From Chloroflexota bacterium (GTDB lineage: Bacteria; Chloroflexota; Anaerolineae; Anaerolineales; UBA11579), in assembly GCA_003250455.1 (NCBI GenBank), contig QKGK01000028.1, positions 1-6,727 on the forward strand: a DNA stretch of 6,727 nt, given 5' to 3'. This document shows, piece by piece, positions 5,188 to 6,727 of this stretch. The translations under genes were made by a program, and so were the position numbers. How positions within the stretch are numbered: the stretch's first letter is position 1; every line of letters starts with the position of its first letter. The notes under the pieces are model-generated. The model had not been told where the DNA came from and ran no database searches. It saw only the letters and a list, made by a program, of their open reading frames with translations.

Positions 5188-6727
5188 TTACAGTTTTGGA
5201 CCAGCCGTTACAACATCTGCTGGGCTGTCCGGGGCAAACTTTTTGAAGTTATCGATGAATCTGGCGGCAAGCTGTTTGTATTTGTGGTCGTATTCGGTTT
5301 TGCTCGGCCAGGATTTGGATGGGTAAAGGACATCCTCGGGGACATCCGGGCAGGATTTGGGCACCTGGAACCCGAAAATTGGATCCTGGTAATAGTCCAC
5401 GTTGTCCAGATCGCCGTTCAATGCGGCTGAGAGCATGTTGCGGGTGTGGCGGATGCTGATACGCTTACCAATCCCATAAGGGCCGCCGACCCAGCCGGTG
5501 TTAAGCAGCCAGCAGGTCACGCCATAGCGGTCCATTTTACGGGTGAGCAGGTCTGCGTAGTATACCGGGTGGTGCACCATGAAAGGCGCGCCAAAGCAGG
5601 CACTGAAGGTGATCTCAGGTTCGTCACCCAAACCAACTTCTGTCCCGCCAACTTTGGACGTATACCCGGAAATGAAGTGGTACATGGTCTGCTCTCGTGT
5701 CAGCCGGGCAATGGGAGGAAGTACGCCCTGGGCATCGCAGGTGAGCAGAATGATATTCCTGGGGTGCCCGCCGGTTTTCTCTGGTATGGCGTTGCTGATA
5801 TATTCCAGCGGGTAGGAGGCGCGGGTGTTTTCTGTCAGAGCTTCGTCGTCCAGATCGATCTTACGGGAGATCGGGTCATAGACCACATTTTCCAGGATGG
5901 TGCCAAATGTGCGGGTGGTGGCATAGATCTCGGGTTCTGCCGTGGGGGAAAGCTGGATCACTTTGGCGTAACAGCCGCCTTCAAAATTGAAGATGCCCTT
6001 GTCGCTCCAGCCGTGTTCATCATCCCCGATCAGCAGGCGGTTGGGGTCGGCTGAAAGAGTGGTTTTACCAGTTCCGGATAGGCCAAAGAACAGGGCGGTT
6101 TCCCCTTCGTGGGAGGAGTTGGCTGAGCAGTGCATGGTCATCACGCCTTCTTTGGGCAGGAGGTAGTTCATCACGGTGAAGATGGATTTCTTGATCTCAC
6201 CGCCATATCCAGTGCCCCCGATAATCGCCAGTTTGGCTTCAAAGTTGATGATAATGAAGGTGGAAGAGCGTGTCCCGTCAATGGGTTCAAAGGCGTTGAA
6301 TGAAGGCACCGCCAGCACAGTGAAGTCGGGCACATGCTGCCGGTAATCTTCACGTGTCTGGGGCAGGATGAACATATTGCGGGCAAAATGGCTGTGCCAG
6401 GCGTATTCTGTCAGGATGCGTATCGGCAGCCGGTATTCTTCATCTGCACCGGCAAAACAATCCTGCACGAACAGGTCTTTTCCCTGGAGATAGCCAGCCA
6501 TGCGGTTATACAGCTGTTCAAATTTATCCGGGCTGAGGGGGCGGTTATATTCTCCCCACCAGATATCGTCTTCCGTGGAGGGTTCACGGACGACGAATTT
6601 GTCCTGTGCGGCGCGGGCGGTATGGCTGCCGGAATCGACGACCAAGGCGCCCATTTTTGAGATGTGCCCCTCTCCCCGGAAAATGACCTCTTCGTATAAT
6701 GATTCGGTAGGAAGGTTCCAATAGACT
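5188..6727 (-). CDS. pckA: ATP-type phosphoenolpyruvate carboxykinase, N-terminus beyond the window
   Basis: This cytosolic enzyme interconverts oxaloacetate plus ATP with phosphoenolpyruvate, CO2 and ADP, serving gluconeogenesis or, in some anaerobes, CO2 fixation. The 512 visible residues carry every key motif (numbered from the first complete codon, 6726): IKKS with the metal-binding lysine near 180, MHCSAN with His199, the P-loop GLSGTGKTT from 215, IGDDEHGW with Asp236, NFEGGCYAK, and ENTR with Arg302, followed by FSACFGAPF and GGPYGIGKR. The reading frame stays open past the ATG at 6654 to the right edge, and those 24 codons encode the family N-terminus (NLPTESLYEE, RGEGHIS), so 6654 is not the start; probably 10-30 residues are missing. 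The substrate-binding loop reads HTARAAQDKF where many relatives have TGRSPKDKF; the arginine is kept. It converges on the Ddn-like gene and shares the inverted repeat at 5128-5157. Its promoter is outside. Confidence 0.97.
   Translation of the reverse strand, partial: VYWNLPTESLYEEVIFRGEGHISKMGALVVDSGSHTARAAQDKFVVREPSTEDDIWWGEYNRPLSPDKFEQLYNRMAGYLQGKDLFVQDCFAGADEEYRLPIRILTEYAWHSHFARNMFILPQTREDYRQHVPDFTVLAVPSFNAFEPIDGTRSSTFIIINFEAKLAIIGGTGYGGEIKKSIFTVMNYLLPKEGVMTMHCSANSSHEGETALFFGLSGTGKTTLSADPNRLLIGDDEHGWSDKGIFNFEGGCYAKVIQLSPTAEPEIYATTRTFGTILENVVYDPISRKIDLDDEALTENTRASYPLEYISNAIPEKTGGHPRNIILLTCDAQGVLPPIARLTREQTMYHFISGYTSKVGGTEVGLGDEPEITFSACFGAPFMVHHPVYYADLLTRKMDRYGVTCWLLNTGWVGGPYGIGKRISIRHTRNMLSAALNGDLDNVDYYQDPIFGFQVPKSCPDVPEDVLYPSKSWPSKTEYDHKYKQLAARFIDNFKKFAPDSPADVVTAGPKL

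Noticed and set aside
6652..6654. ATG as the start of pckA
   Set aside because: The frame remains open to the right edge and the upstream codons encode the conserved N-terminal region of PEP carboxykinase (NLPTESLYEE, RGEGHIS), so this is an internal methionine.
1..6727. Mobile elements, CRISPR arrays, tRNA or rRNA genes, defence systems
   Set aside because: I found no transposase or integrase motif, no regularly spaced repeats of CRISPR type, no tRNA cloverleaf and no defence-type gene. All long coding frames are accounted for by six housekeeping-type genes.

Overview
The window looks like an ordinary chromosomal segment, about half G+C, from a free-living bacterium. My best guess is Chloroflexota, perhaps an Anaerolineae-type anaerobe. 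The hints are an ATP-type PEP carboxykinase beside a Ddn-like (deazaflavin/F420-type) oxidoreductase, and an XdhC protein with the VGGVxIA version of its Rossmann loop. No rRNA, tRNA or marker gene is present, so the placement is an inference with modest confidence. I see no insertion sequence, integrase, CRISPR array, phage gene or toxin-antitoxin pair.

Layout. Positions 4111 down to 1 are a minus-strand block of four genes, transcribed right to left: a two-part cation/proton antiporter (membrane exchanger plus cytosolic TrkA/RCK domains, 4111-2186); a TerC-family membrane protein (2054-1302); a PlsC-like acyltransferase (1297-620); and an XdhC-family molybdoenzyme maturation factor (617 to beyond the left edge). 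The last three are separated by only 4 and 2 bases and almost certainly share one transcript. Between the antiporter and terC lies a compact junction: a hairpin with a T-run that looks like a terminator, followed directly by a perfect TATAAT, so terC probably starts its own transcript.

Positions 4112-4523 form a divergent, A+T-rich control region with a TATAAT for the antiporter, a weaker promoter candidate facing right, and three imperfect copies of an AGAAAATAACAGA-like sequence. The right-facing gene (4524-5048) encodes the Ddn-like oxidoreductase. It converges on pckA (minus strand, 5188 to beyond the right edge). The 139-base gap between them holds a perfect 14-bp inverted repeat that probably ends transcription on one or both strands.

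Functionally, the antiporter and TerC protein both point to ion or metal homeostasis at the membrane, the acyltransferase to phospholipid synthesis, XdhC to assembly of xanthine-dehydrogenase-type molybdoenzymes, and PckA to the PEP/oxaloacetate node of central metabolism. Nothing ties these into one pathway, and I found no convincing new multi-gene system. The points most worth a second look are the terminator/promoter junction, the upstream repeats of the antiporter, and departures from consensus in the antiporter's ion-binding and nucleotide-binding motifs.
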